A stretch of 64,000 nt of DNA from contig JAFECP010000007.1 in NCBI GenBank assembly GCA_018242105.1, forward strand, positions 16,632 to 80,631. The letters run 5' to 3'. The notes under the pieces are model-generated. The model saw nothing but the letters and a program-made list of their open reading frames with translations, had not been told where the DNA came from and searched no databases. Below are positions 8,952 through 16,582 of this stretch, piece by piece. Position numbers and translations under genes: made by a program. The stretch's first letter is position 1, and the number at the start of each line of letters is the position of its first letter. The stretch is from Pseudomonadota bacterium. Lineage in GTDB: Bacteria; Pseudomonadota; Alphaproteobacteria; Micropepsales; Micropepsaceae.

Positions 8952-9966
8952 CCCCTTCCGGTGCGACACCCGCAGTGGCAACCGGATCGGGAATCGTCTG
9001 CGCTCCGCGGTAACGATCGAACATGCTCATTTGGTGAACGCAGCTCAAGGTGCAGGATGGGCTGCACGTTTTCTCCGTGTTGAATTCGCGGCGAATATCG
9101 TCGCGAGTATATTCGAGCAGTGGAATTCCCGGATAGCCACGCTGCTGCGAGCACCAATGCACCTTGCCGTCCTCGCAGATATACAAATAGCGCGCGCCCG
9201 CCCTGCACTTCCAGTCATTGGTCAGGCCGTGCATCAGGTTTTTCTGGAACAGCCAGTAATTCAGGCTATGCACCATGGACGGCGAAATCTTCGTGACCTG
9301 GGTGTAGGCGTTCATCTGCGCTGGGCTGAGGGGTTTCAACGTTCCAGTGCCGTCGTGCAAAACGCCGACAGAATGTTGCAGACCGTATTTTGCCGCCGTC
9401 TCTGCAACCGTCACGACATCCTGCGTGCGCTCGCCGCTCACACCGAGGACGGAGTTCACATTGACTTTGAATTTGGCGTGTTGCGAAAGCAATCCGAGTT
9501 TTCGTTCCACAGATGAGAGGCTCTTCATCGATACGGCGTCGGGCTTGAGATTATCGATGCTGATTTGCATGCCTTGTAGATCGGCCGCGTTGAGCCGGTC
9601 GATCCAGGCTCGGGTCAAGCGGAACCCGTTGGTGATCATCGTTACGATCATGCCGTGATTGCGTGCTGCGCGAACCAGCTTATCGAGGTCCGGGTGTAGC
9701 AGCGGTTCGCCGCCGGTGAAGGTGACGGAGGCGGTCTTTAGCGCAGCAAGATGATCGATGCGCGCGAGCAGAGCATCCCGTGGAACGGGCGGAGAAAAAT
9801 CATCGTACTCGTTGCAGTATCCGCAACTCAGGTTGCAGCGCCGGGTGACGACGATTTGGGCCAGCAGCGGGTTGTACCGCGAACCGACCGCACGGGCGAG
9901 AAACCGCGCACCGGAACTCAGTCCTCCGAGCCGGCGAGAGATAGGTGTGATATTGGCGGCTGTCAT
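8935..9966 (-). CDS. radical SAM protein with SPASM-like C-terminal cysteines
   Basis: The core radical SAM cluster motif CNLSCGYC lies near residue 45, followed by the SAM-binding TFTGGEPLLHPDL. The C-terminal third holds CRAGARYLYICEDGKVHWC and CSPSCTLSCVHQM, a SPASM/twitch-like arrangement that would bind extra Fe-S clusters. Length is about 343 residues from ATG 9966; an ATG 23 codons upstream (10035) is possible but the added residues look non-conserved. It forms a minus-strand group with the PIG-L and glycosyltransferase genes. No peptide precursor gene is nearby, so modification of a sugar, lipid or polyol is more plausible than RiPP maturation, but the substrate is unknown. Confidence 0.85.
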   Translation of the reverse strand: MTAANITPISRRLGGLSSGARFLARAVGSRYNPLLAQIVVTRRCNLSCGYCNEYDDFSPPVPRDALLARIDHLAALKTASVTFTGGEPLLHPDLDKLVRAARNHGMIVTMITNGFRLTRAWIDRLNAADLQGMQISIDNLKPDAVSMKSLSSVERKLGLLSQHAKFKVNVNSVLGVSGERTQDVVTVAETAAKYGLQHSVGVLHDGTGTLKPLSPAQMNAYTQVTKISPSMVHSLNYWLFQKNLMHGLTNDWKCRAGARYLYICEDGKVHWCSQQRGYPGIPLLEYTRDDIRREFNTEKTCSPSCTLSCVHQMSMFDRYRGAQTIPDPVATAGVAPEGVTSPA

Positions 9967-10049
9967 TCGGTCACTCTGAAGAAGCTTACGCGGTCCCGCA
10001 AAAGCAGGCCAGTTGATAGCATTCCGGCACATCAAACATAGTTACGGAA

Positions 10050-10841
10050 TTACAACACGAGCAACTGCCTGCGCGCGCCGCGCCATGGCGGTGGCCACCA
10101 TCTGAGACCCGCGACATCCAGAAGCCACTCCCCAGACAGAGGCAATCGTGGCTGCAGATTGGCGGAGCAAGGCTGGGCATAGAGCATCTCTTCGGCCGGC
10201 CAGCGATGGGCGCGCGTCCAGGTCCAGGCGCCGTTGCGCGCGTAAACCCGCATCAGGGCGCGCGCCGTAGCGGTATCGGGGCGGACGGCACGGCGTTGCG
10301 CCCAGCAAGGCTGGCCGGCGATCTGTTGCACCAAAGGCCAGCTCGCGGCTCCGGCATAATTGGTAAACCAAATCGTGTATCCGAGTTCGGCCTGCAACGC
10401 GGTAACCGCGCGATAGACCTGGATATGGTCGGGATGACCGTACTCGCCCCATGGATTATGCGTGTGGACCGCATCGCATCCGGCCAGAGCCGTTCTTAGT
10501 CCCTCAATCAGCGAGCCGTAATTGTCTTCGTAACGAACGCAAGCTGCGGGATCGGTGATCGCGATGCCGAATTGCGTAAGCTGTGGCCGCGCCCAGTCTA
10601 CAAAAAATCTCGTGCCACTTTCGGGCAGGGCAAGATTGAGGAGCCCTTGCAGGGGGAGCGCAGAAACCGCACGCCGCCGCGCAGCGGCTTTTTTCGATTC
10701 TCCGAACTGGTCGCCGAAACAAAAGACAATGCGATCCACCGACGACAACACCGAGCTGAACCAGAGGCTCTCATCGTCGGGATGGGCGACAACCAGCGCG
10801 GCTCGATGCGGTGGGAATGCTATGTCATTGCTATTTTGCAC
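10050..10841 (-). CDS. PIG-L family deacetylase
   Basis: A LmbE/PIG-L fold zinc hydrolase. The first metal motif is VVAHPDDESLW near residue 20 and the second is HNPWGEYGHPDHIQ near residue 135, giving the expected His/Asp/His ligands. The start is taken as GTG 10841, preceded by GAGG 9 bases upstream inside the end of the preceding gene; an ATG at 10913 would overlap that gene by 83 bases and has no ribosome site. The family removes N-acetyl groups from GlcNAc-inositol (MshB), GlcNAc-phosphatidylinositol (PIG-L) or similar sugars. Co-location with inositol-phosphate synthesis and GT4 enzymes makes a GlcNAc-inositol lipid a natural substrate; this is inference. Confidence 0.87.
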   Translation of the reverse strand: MQNSNDIAFPPHRAALVVAHPDDESLWFSSVLSSVDRIVFCFGDQFGESKKAAARRRAVSALPLQGLLNLALPESGTRFFVDWARPQLTQFGIAITDPAACVRYEDNYGSLIEGLRTALAGCDAVHTHNPWGEYGHPDHIQVYRAVTALQAELGYTIWFTNYAGAASWPLVQQIAGQPCWAQRRAVRPDTATARALMRVYARNGAWTWTRAHRWPAEEMLYAQPCSANLQPRLPLSGEWLLDVAGLRWWPPPWRGARRQLLVL

Positions 10842-11964
10842 CCGGCAAAACCTCGTCGTAGAGATCTTCGAGGATCTCCGTTTGCCTCCGGATGTCAAAC
10901 CGCTGTTCGACAAGTGCGCGCGCCTGCGCGCCCATGCGAAGACGCCTGGCGGGATCGCTCAAAAGATCGTCCATCCGCCGGGTCAGTGCCTCGACGTCCC
11001 GTTCGGGCACCAGAAAGCCGGTGTCCTTATCAATAACGCCTTCCGGTATCCCGCCAATGCGTGAAGCGACGACCGGTATCCCCGTGGCCGCAGCTTCCAG
11101 CAGGACCATACCCAGCCCTTCCACACGCCCCGTGATTGTCCGGACACTCGGCAGAACCAGCATCGTTGCCCGGCGCATATGTGCCAAGACTTCACCGTGG
11201 GCCTGCGCGCCCAAGAAATGCACACGCGCTTCCAAACCCAAAGACCCCGCGAGCGCTTGAAGAGGCCGCCTGCGGGGGCCATCCCCGATAATGACGAGGT
11301 CAACATCCGTGTGCTTCAACGCAAGGGCCCCGAACGCCCGGATAAGATATTTGGTGCCTTTGACGTCCGCCAGCCGCGCGACATGCAGGATCGTCCGCGT
11401 TTCCTCCGAAGGATCGCGCGGCGCAATCGCGCGCCAATCCACGCCGATATAGTGTGTTCGCGTGCGTGCTTCCGGAAAGCCCAGCGCCAACACGCGATCG
11501 CGGATGAATGACGAGGCGCAAAGGAATAAGGCGCCTTGTTGCGCAAGATCCCGCCGGTACAGCGGATAATTCATCCACGCGGGCGACGACAGCAGCGCGG
11601 CGGTCGATAGCGTTGCATCGAAGCCATGGAATGTCGTCACCAGCGGAATTTGCAGCCGCTTCGCCAGTGGAAGCGCATACACACCCTCAATGCCAAAATG
11701 CGCATGGATGAGCGCCGGGTGGCGCCCTCGGAGCAGGCTTCGATAGGGGGCGGGATTGCGCGACAGCATCTGTTGCCCAATGCGCAGATACGCCCCTGGC
11801 CCGAGATCATCCAGTGCCAAAGACTCGGCGCCTGCCGGCGGTTGACCGTAGCGCATCCGCCCCAGATAGAACGGCTTATAGCGGCGCAGTTTTTGCGCCT
11901 GTTGAACGATGAACGGCTCCGATATTTTAAACAGATTATGACGGAATATTATAATTTCGCGCAC
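10831..11964 (-). CDS. glycosyltransferase family 4 protein
   Basis: A 377-residue GT-B enzyme with LVTTFHGFDATLS in the acceptor half and the donor motif EGLGMVLLEAAATGIPVVAS near residue 287, the usual E-x7-E arrangement, followed by GGIPEGVID. The N-terminus (IIIFRHNLFKISEPFIVQQA) resembles colanic-acid-type WcaL transferases. It is the first gene of a minus-strand group and overlaps the PIG-L start by 11 bases, so the two are coupled. Glycosyltransferase plus deacetylase is the pairing used for GlcNAc transfer and de-N-acetylation in GPI and mycothiol synthesis, which fits the inositol genes nearby, but sugar specificity cannot be read. Confidence 0.87.
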   Translation of the reverse strand: MREIIIFRHNLFKISEPFIVQQAQKLRRYKPFYLGRMRYGQPPAGAESLALDDLGPGAYLRIGQQMLSRNPAPYRSLLRGRHPALIHAHFGIEGVYALPLAKRLQIPLVTTFHGFDATLSTAALLSSPAWMNYPLYRRDLAQQGALFLCASSFIRDRVLALGFPEARTRTHYIGVDWRAIAPRDPSEETRTILHVARLADVKGTKYLIRAFGALALKHTDVDLVIIGDGPRRRPLQALAGSLGLEARVHFLGAQAHGEVLAHMRRATMLVLPSVRTITGRVEGLGMVLLEAAATGIPVVASRIGGIPEGVIDKDTGFLVPERDVEALTRRMDDLLSDPARRLRMGAQARALVEQRFDIRRQTEILEDLYDEVLPGAK

Positions 11965-12047
11965 GCCGTGGCCACCTGCCGAATTTGCTTATTCCCACCG
12001 CACAACCGTCTATATCAATGTGAAGCGAATAGTATCTGGAAGCGACT

Positions 12048-12530
12048 ATGCGGAAATCGATGAAGTTTCTCGTGCCGGCTGCGCTGCTATCACTCTTTTC
12101 GGCCTGGCAGCCAGCACGGGCCGATACGTCCATAGCTTGCAACGAAGCCGACCCCACCCAGGTACGCTTGCGAGTCAGCGTCGCCGGAATGCGCTCAGAC
12201 GAGGGCAACATCACAATCACAATCTACCCTGACGATGCGGCCCACTTTTTGGACGGAAAATACAAGCTCGCCCGGCAAAGCGTGCCGGTAAAATTGCCAT
12301 TGACGCGCGCATGTTTCGCAGTTGCGGCACCCGGCTTCTACGCTGTGGCGCTTTTTCATGACGAAAACAACAACCATCACCTGGACACCAATTTTCTCGG
12401 AATTCCGACAGAGGGATACGGCTTCTCCCAGAACCCCAAACTCTTCCTGGGTCCGCCAAAATTGAGCCAGGTGCGCATTGCCGCCCATCCCGGCGACAAT
12501 CCTGTCGCTATCCGTATGGCATATTATTGA
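12048..12530 (+). CDS. secreted DUF2141 domain protein
   Basis: A 160-residue protein with a signal peptide (hydrophobic LVPAALLSLFSAW, cleavage near ARA-DTS) and a DUF2141 domain. Conserved features include FYAVALFHDENNNHHLDTNF and IPTEGYGFSQN. The domain is a small extracytoplasmic beta-sandwich of unknown function, probably periplasmic or outer-membrane associated. It lies divergent from the glycosyltransferase-PIG-L group and upstream of LptF on the same strand. A lipid-transfer or lipid-binding accessory role is a guess based only on context. Confidence 0.83.
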   Translation: MRKSMKFLVPAALLSLFSAWQPARADTSIACNEADPTQVRLRVSVAGMRSDEGNITITIYPDDAAHFLDGKYKLARQSVPVKLPLTRACFAVAAPGFYAVALFHDENNNHHLDTNFLGIPTEGYGFSQNPKLFLGPPKLSQVRIAAHPGDNPVAIRMAYY

Positions 12531-12726
12531 CTTTCTGTAATGTTTTCGATGATAACATTGGGGCTGGGTGGTATCGCCACTTTGCCGGGCGGCGAAGTGG
12601 ACCTCATTCCGTGATATTCAGAAACCCAAATGAGATGTCCGTGACGGCTGATTTGGATCGGCGCTCGCTCTGTCGCGATACCGGCCGGCTATCTAAAATG
12701 ACTTCGCTCATTCTCCAAAAAGCCGG

Positions 12727-13875
12727 ATGGCGTGCGCCTTGATCATCAACCGCTATTTGATCCGAGAGATCAGCAAGCCGCTTGCGACCATCCTTATCGT
12801 TCTTGTGACTCTATTCGCGAGCTACAGTGCCGCCGAATTTCTTTCGGATGCCGTCAACGGGCTGCTGCCGACAAACACGATCGGAGAAATGATAGGCCTC
12901 AAAGCGTTGATCTCACTGGAAGTATTGATACCGGTTTCTCTCTATATCTCAGTCATTCTGTCGTTTGGAAAGCTGTATAGCGACTCCGAATTTACGGCGA
13001 TGTTCGCATTGCGCGTGACCCCCGCAAGGATCATGGGATCGGTTCTCACTCTGTCGGGGGCACTGGCCGTTCTTGTGGCTCTGTTATCGCTGTTCGCGCG
13101 GCCTTGGGCGTATGAGAAATTGCACGCGCTTTCAAAGCAAGCCGAAGCCTTCGCCAATGTCGATAACATGCAGGCCGGCACGTTCTATATCGCTGAAGAT
13201 GGAGGCCGGGTCATATTCCTGAAACATCGCGATGGCCCGAAATCCACGGCCAGCGACGTATTCGTGCAGTTGATCTATCCCAATCGCACTCGAATTCTTT
13301 TTGCACGGCATGCCTACCAGCTTCCGGAGGCCGGCGGCCGCGACCGTTCGGAAATCCATTTGAGCGATGCCCATCTTTACGATATCGGACGTGAAAAGGG
13401 TCAACCTGACAGTGTGGTGGACGCACAGGGGATTATTCTGAGATCTCCGGATCCAAGTCTCGAACAGCCCGAATACAGTTCGGTCAGCGCCGGCACGGAG
13501 ACGCTTGCGATTTCAAGCAAGCCTCCAGATATCGCGGAGTTCCAATGGCGGCTATCCACCCCACTTTCGACAATTCTGCTTGGCATGCTCGCCGTGCCGT
13601 TGAGTCGCATAAGGCCGCGGCAAAGCCGATATGCGAAGATGGGAGCAGCAGCTCTGATTTATTCTGGCTACTATCTGTTGTTCACATCCGCGCGCACATG
13701 GGTTCAGCAAAGCGCGGTCGCAGCTTTTCCGGGCATCTGGTGGGTTCCCGCGTCGCTTGCAGCGGTGGTGGCCATCATCTGGGTCCGGCCATATCTGGGC
13801 TTTGAATTGAGGCGGCTGCGCATGCGCTTTAACACATGGCATGCGCACTGGTTCGGTGGCCGTGACACGGCTTGA
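12727..13875 (+). CDS. lptF: LptF-type LPS export permease subunit
   Basis: A 382-residue LptF/YjgP family protein. It begins with a transmembrane helix after INRYLIREI, contains EFLSDAVNG and a second hydrophobic pair, a periplasmic beta-jellyroll region at about residues 140-265, and the C-terminal signature EFQWRLSTPLSTILLGMLAV then PLSRIRPRQSRYAKMG. LptF and LptG form the membrane core that extracts LPS from the inner membrane, with LptB as ATPase. The next gene, LptG, overlaps it. Neither LptB, LptC, LptA nor LptD is nearby. The setting among SPT, PIG-L and inositol-lipid genes suggests a second, lipid-specific pair, but it could be the only copy in the genome. Confidence 0.88.
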   Translation: MACALIINRYLIREISKPLATILIVLVTLFASYSAAEFLSDAVNGLLPTNTIGEMIGLKALISLEVLIPVSLYISVILSFGKLYSDSEFTAMFALRVTPARIMGSVLTLSGALAVLVALLSLFARPWAYEKLHALSKQAEAFANVDNMQAGTFYIAEDGGRVIFLKHRDGPKSTASDVFVQLIYPNRTRILFARHAYQLPEAGGRDRSEIHLSDAHLYDIGREKGQPDSVVDAQGIILRSPDPSLEQPEYSSVSAGTETLAISSKPPDIAEFQWRLSTPLSTILLGMLAVPLSRIRPRQSRYAKMGAAALIYSGYYLLFTSARTWVQQSAVAAFPGIWWVPASLAAVVAIIWVRPYLGFELRRLRMRFNTWHAHWFGGRDTA

Positions 13876-14944
13876 CCGGTACATCGCGGCGGCAACGCTC
13901 AGTGGCGTCCTGTTGGCCGCCACGGCGTTGACCTTGCTGTTCAGCTTGCTGGAATTTGTCGAACAGCTCAGTTCGGTCGGCCAAGGCAACTACCGTCTGA
14001 TCGACGATTTTTTCTACGTTCTGCTCACGATTCCGTCGCGCGTGCTCCAGGTAACGCCCGTATCGATGCTGATAGGCTGTCTGCTGTCGTTGGGCGCGCT
14101 CGCCGATACCTCAGAACTTACGGCGCTGCAATCGCTTGGCATGTCCGAACGGCGGATCATAGGCTCCGTTCTCGCGCTTGCGTGCCCGATCATCATCGCT
14201 CTGTTTTTGATAGCGCAGTTTGTGATTCCGCCAACGCAACAATTCGCGGAAAGTCAGCGCGCATCGAGGTTATCGCCATCTGCGTCGGTTCGCAGCGCAG
14301 ACAGCTTTTGGGGCGAAGGCAACCGTCAATATCTTAATGTGCAGCGATTTGAACATGGCAACATTCCGAGAAACATCAATATTTACGCCTTCTCGCCGGA
14401 AGGGCGCCTGACAAGTGCAATCCGCGCGAACCGCGCGGAGATTCGGCCGGACGGGACATGGCTTCTCACCGGCGTGGTGCGTAAGCGCGTTCTTTCCTCC
14501 CAATTCCAGACGGACCATCCGGCTTCGCTAGTCTGGCACTCTTTTTTGCCCCCCAATCGTGTCCAGCAGTTGCTCATGTCACCCGACACTATGGCGCCTG
14601 TCGAATTGTATCTATACATTCGCGATCTCAGCCGCAGGCACCAGCAGGCTTCACGCTATGAACAGGAATTGTGGGCCAAGATCGCCATTCCGTTTTCGAT
14701 CGTTGCCATGATCCTGATCGCCGCGCCGTTTTTGTTCGGCGCCGTGCGAGCGCATGGCACAGGCCAGCGCATTGTCATCGGTGTCGGCATCGGAATCGTG
14801 TTTTCGCTTGTCCAGCAAATTGCGGGCCGCTTGGATTTGCTGCTGGATCTAAACCCCGCGGTGATCGCTTTGACGCCTTCGCTTCTGCTCATGGCGCTGG
14901 CGGTCTATCTCTTTCTGCGGATGCACCGGCCTCGCAGAGGATAG
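13862..14944 (+). CDS. lptG: LptG-type LPS export permease subunit
   Basis: An LptG/YjgQ family protein of about 360 residues with the N-terminal pattern TRLDRYIAAATLSGVLL, SVSMLIGCL-like helices (VSMLIGCLLSLGALADTSEL), a periplasmic domain with GNRQYLNVQRFEHGNI, and three C-terminal helices. Reading begins at GTG 13862 (overlapping LptF by 14 bases) or the upstream in-frame ATG 13841; the former matches the usual family start. It partners LptF in the export permease. It is convergent with the CDP-alcohol phosphotransferase gene, with only 1 base between the stop codons. Confidence 0.87.
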   Translation: MTRLDRYIAAATLSGVLLAATALTLLFSLLEFVEQLSSVGQGNYRLIDDFFYVLLTIPSRVLQVTPVSMLIGCLLSLGALADTSELTALQSLGMSERRIIGSVLALACPIIIALFLIAQFVIPPTQQFAESQRASRLSPSASVRSADSFWGEGNRQYLNVQRFEHGNIPRNINIYAFSPEGRLTSAIRANRAEIRPDGTWLLTGVVRKRVLSSQFQTDHPASLVWHSFLPPNRVQQLLMSPDTMAPVELYLYIRDLSRRHQQASRYEQELWAKIAIPFSIVAMILIAAPFLFGAVRAHGTGQRIVIGVGIGIVFSLVQQIAGRLDLLLDLNPAVIALTPSLLLMALAVYLFLRMHRPRRG

Positions 14945-14945
14945 A

Positions 14946-15869
14946 TTATTTCACGGTCTCCAGCTCCCGCAAAAACCGCTTGTAGCGCGCGGACTGGCGG
15001 GAAAGAAGAATGGCGAGAATTGCGCTGAAACCGAAAATCTCGAACAAAAAATAGTATTGGGGCACTGACAGAGCCGCGCAGATGAATATTCCGATAGTGC
15101 GATAGTTGGCGGATAGGATAGACCATCGCCGAACCGCCGGCGCGAACGTTTCGCGATATCGCGCACGGAGGGACGCCGCTTGTGCGGGCTCCTCCTTCAG
15201 GCATGCGGCCATCTTTTCGTCGAAGCCGGCGGGTACACCGGCAACCCTCAACTGGACACCAACATAGAGCCGGTTGAGCATATGCATGACGCGCGTGGGA
15301 AAATATGCCGTAGGCACATCCGGCAGCGGCGCGTTGAGCGCCAAAAGCGCCGCCGATTTTCGGTCCATGCCCCAATACTCATATTCCTGCCTTTGCACCT
15401 CATAGGCGGCCGACTGAACGGCATGGCAGACCCCAGCGGAAATGGCGAGTATCCATATCCATCCTCCGAATTGGACGCTAAGCGCCAGCGCAAGGGCAGA
15501 ATAAACAGCGACAAACGTCGTGTAATCGCAAATCCCGTCGATAACTTTTCCAAACTCGGACTGCGAATTCGTGAGACGTGCAAGCTGCCCATCCGTCCCA
15601 TCCATGATGTGCCACAGGATCATCAGCACGAAGCCGGCAACCACCCATCGCACGTCTTGATAGCGGTAGTAGGAGATCGCCGCCAATATCCCAAACGCCA
15701 TCCCCGCAAAGGAAACGGCATTGGGAGAGACATGCAGGTCCGCCAGCAATGGCGTCAGGCGGCTCGATACTGGATGAATGAAATAGAGGTTGGTTATCTC
15801 TTCGATGTCCGACGTGCGCCGGATGGGCTCACCGTGCTTCCCCTCTCTCACACGAGTCGAAACCGTCAA
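14946..15869 (-). CDS. CDP-alcohol phosphatidyltransferase family, probable CDP-inositol-using phosphotransferase
   Basis: A 307-residue membrane enzyme with a complete CDP-alcohol phosphotransferase motif: MDGTDGQLARLTNSQSEFGK followed by VIDGICDY, giving DxxDGxxARx8GxxxDxxxD. Six or so hydrophobic helices surround it. The N-terminal EEITNLYFIHPVSSRLTPLL and PNAVS resemble the DIPPS domain of hyperthermophile di-myo-inositol-phosphate synthases. The start is TTG 15869, overlapping the cytidylyltransferase stop by 4 bases (TTGA); GTG 15851 is an alternative. With the two upstream genes it should transfer inositol phosphate from CDP-inositol to an alcohol. Beside SPT and glycosyltransferases a ceramide or other lipid acceptor is inferred, rather than free inositol phosphate. 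Confidence 0.85.
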   Translation of the reverse strand: MTVSTRVREGKHGEPIRRTSDIEEITNLYFIHPVSSRLTPLLADLHVSPNAVSFAGMAFGILAAISYYRYQDVRWVVAGFVLMILWHIMDGTDGQLARLTNSQSEFGKVIDGICDYTTFVAVYSALALALSVQFGGWIWILAISAGVCHAVQSAAYEVQRQEYEYWGMDRKSAALLALNAPLPDVPTAYFPTRVMHMLNRLYVGVQLRVAGVPAGFDEKMAACLKEEPAQAASLRARYRETFAPAVRRWSILSANYRTIGIFICAALSVPQYYFLFEIFGFSAILAILLSRQSARYKRFLRELETVK

Positions 15870-16582
15870 AGCAGCCCCGTTTCAAGAAGTCTCTCGGCCT
15901 TTCCGAACGCCGCGGGATCGTCAACATCGATCCACACCCGGTCCTGAATGTCGAATGTGCGCGCCTTGTTCCGGCGCGCAAGCACGTTCATTGCGCCCGA
16001 GATGCTGTCGTCTCCGCCCGCCTGACTTTCTTCGAGCGCGTCGAACATGGCGGGAGTGCAAAGAAAGAGGCCCGTATCCAATGCGTTGAAGTCTCGGATG
16101 ACTTTGCCGATGTGATGGATGAAACCGCCCGAACACTTGACGCGCGTGACGTCCTCCAAATCGTTGAGCTGCCGGTCGATGTTGAAATCGACCGCCAGCG
16201 TAACAGTATCCGGCTCGGCCGGCACAGACATCAGACGGCGAAATATCTCCGGATCGAGCAAATGATCGCACATGGTGAGCAGAAAGGGCTCATTCAGATA
16301 GGGTTTCGCTTTGAGCACGGAGAGGCCATTCGCGCGGTCCCAGCTTTCATTGACGATATGATCGATACGAAGGTTTTCCCGCGCCGAAAACGCGTCGAGC
16401 TCCATGCGAAGCTCATCGCCCCTATAGCCACTGACGACCCAGAACGCGTCCACGCCACCGCTACGCGCCCGCTTGATCACGCGTTCAATCAATGGAACGC
16501 CCTTGATTTCGATCAAGGGCTTAAGCTGGCCTTTTTCTCTGAGCCTGGCACCTTGCCCTGCGGCAACAATAAGACACTTCAC
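15866..16582 (-). CDS. nucleotidyltransferase, probable CTP:inositol-1-phosphate cytidylyltransferase
   Basis: A 238-residue sugar-nucleotidyltransferase fold protein with the signature LIVAAGQGARLREKGQLKPL at the N-terminus. The downstream segments NESWDRANGLSVLKAKPYL, LLTMCDHLLDPEIF, HIGKVIRDF and DTGLFLCTP match the pattern of the IPCT domain of archaeal/Thermotoga bifunctional IPCT-DIPPS proteins rather than a GlmU- or RfbA-type enzyme. Here IPCT and the phosphotransferase are separate genes overlapping by 4 bases. The upstream inositol-phosphate synthase also overlaps it by 4 bases, so substrate supply is built into the operon. The expected product is CDP-inositol. Assignment is by remembered family pattern and context. 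Confidence 0.8.
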   Translation of the reverse strand: MKCLIVAAGQGARLREKGQLKPLIEIKGVPLIERVIKRARSGGVDAFWVVSGYRGDELRMELDAFSARENLRIDHIVNESWDRANGLSVLKAKPYLNEPFLLTMCDHLLDPEIFRRLMSVPAEPDTVTLAVDFNIDRQLNDLEDVTRVKCSGGFIHHIGKVIRDFNALDTGLFLCTPAMFDALEESQAGGDDSISGAMNVLARRNKARTFDIQDRVWIDVDDPAAFGKAERLLETGLL

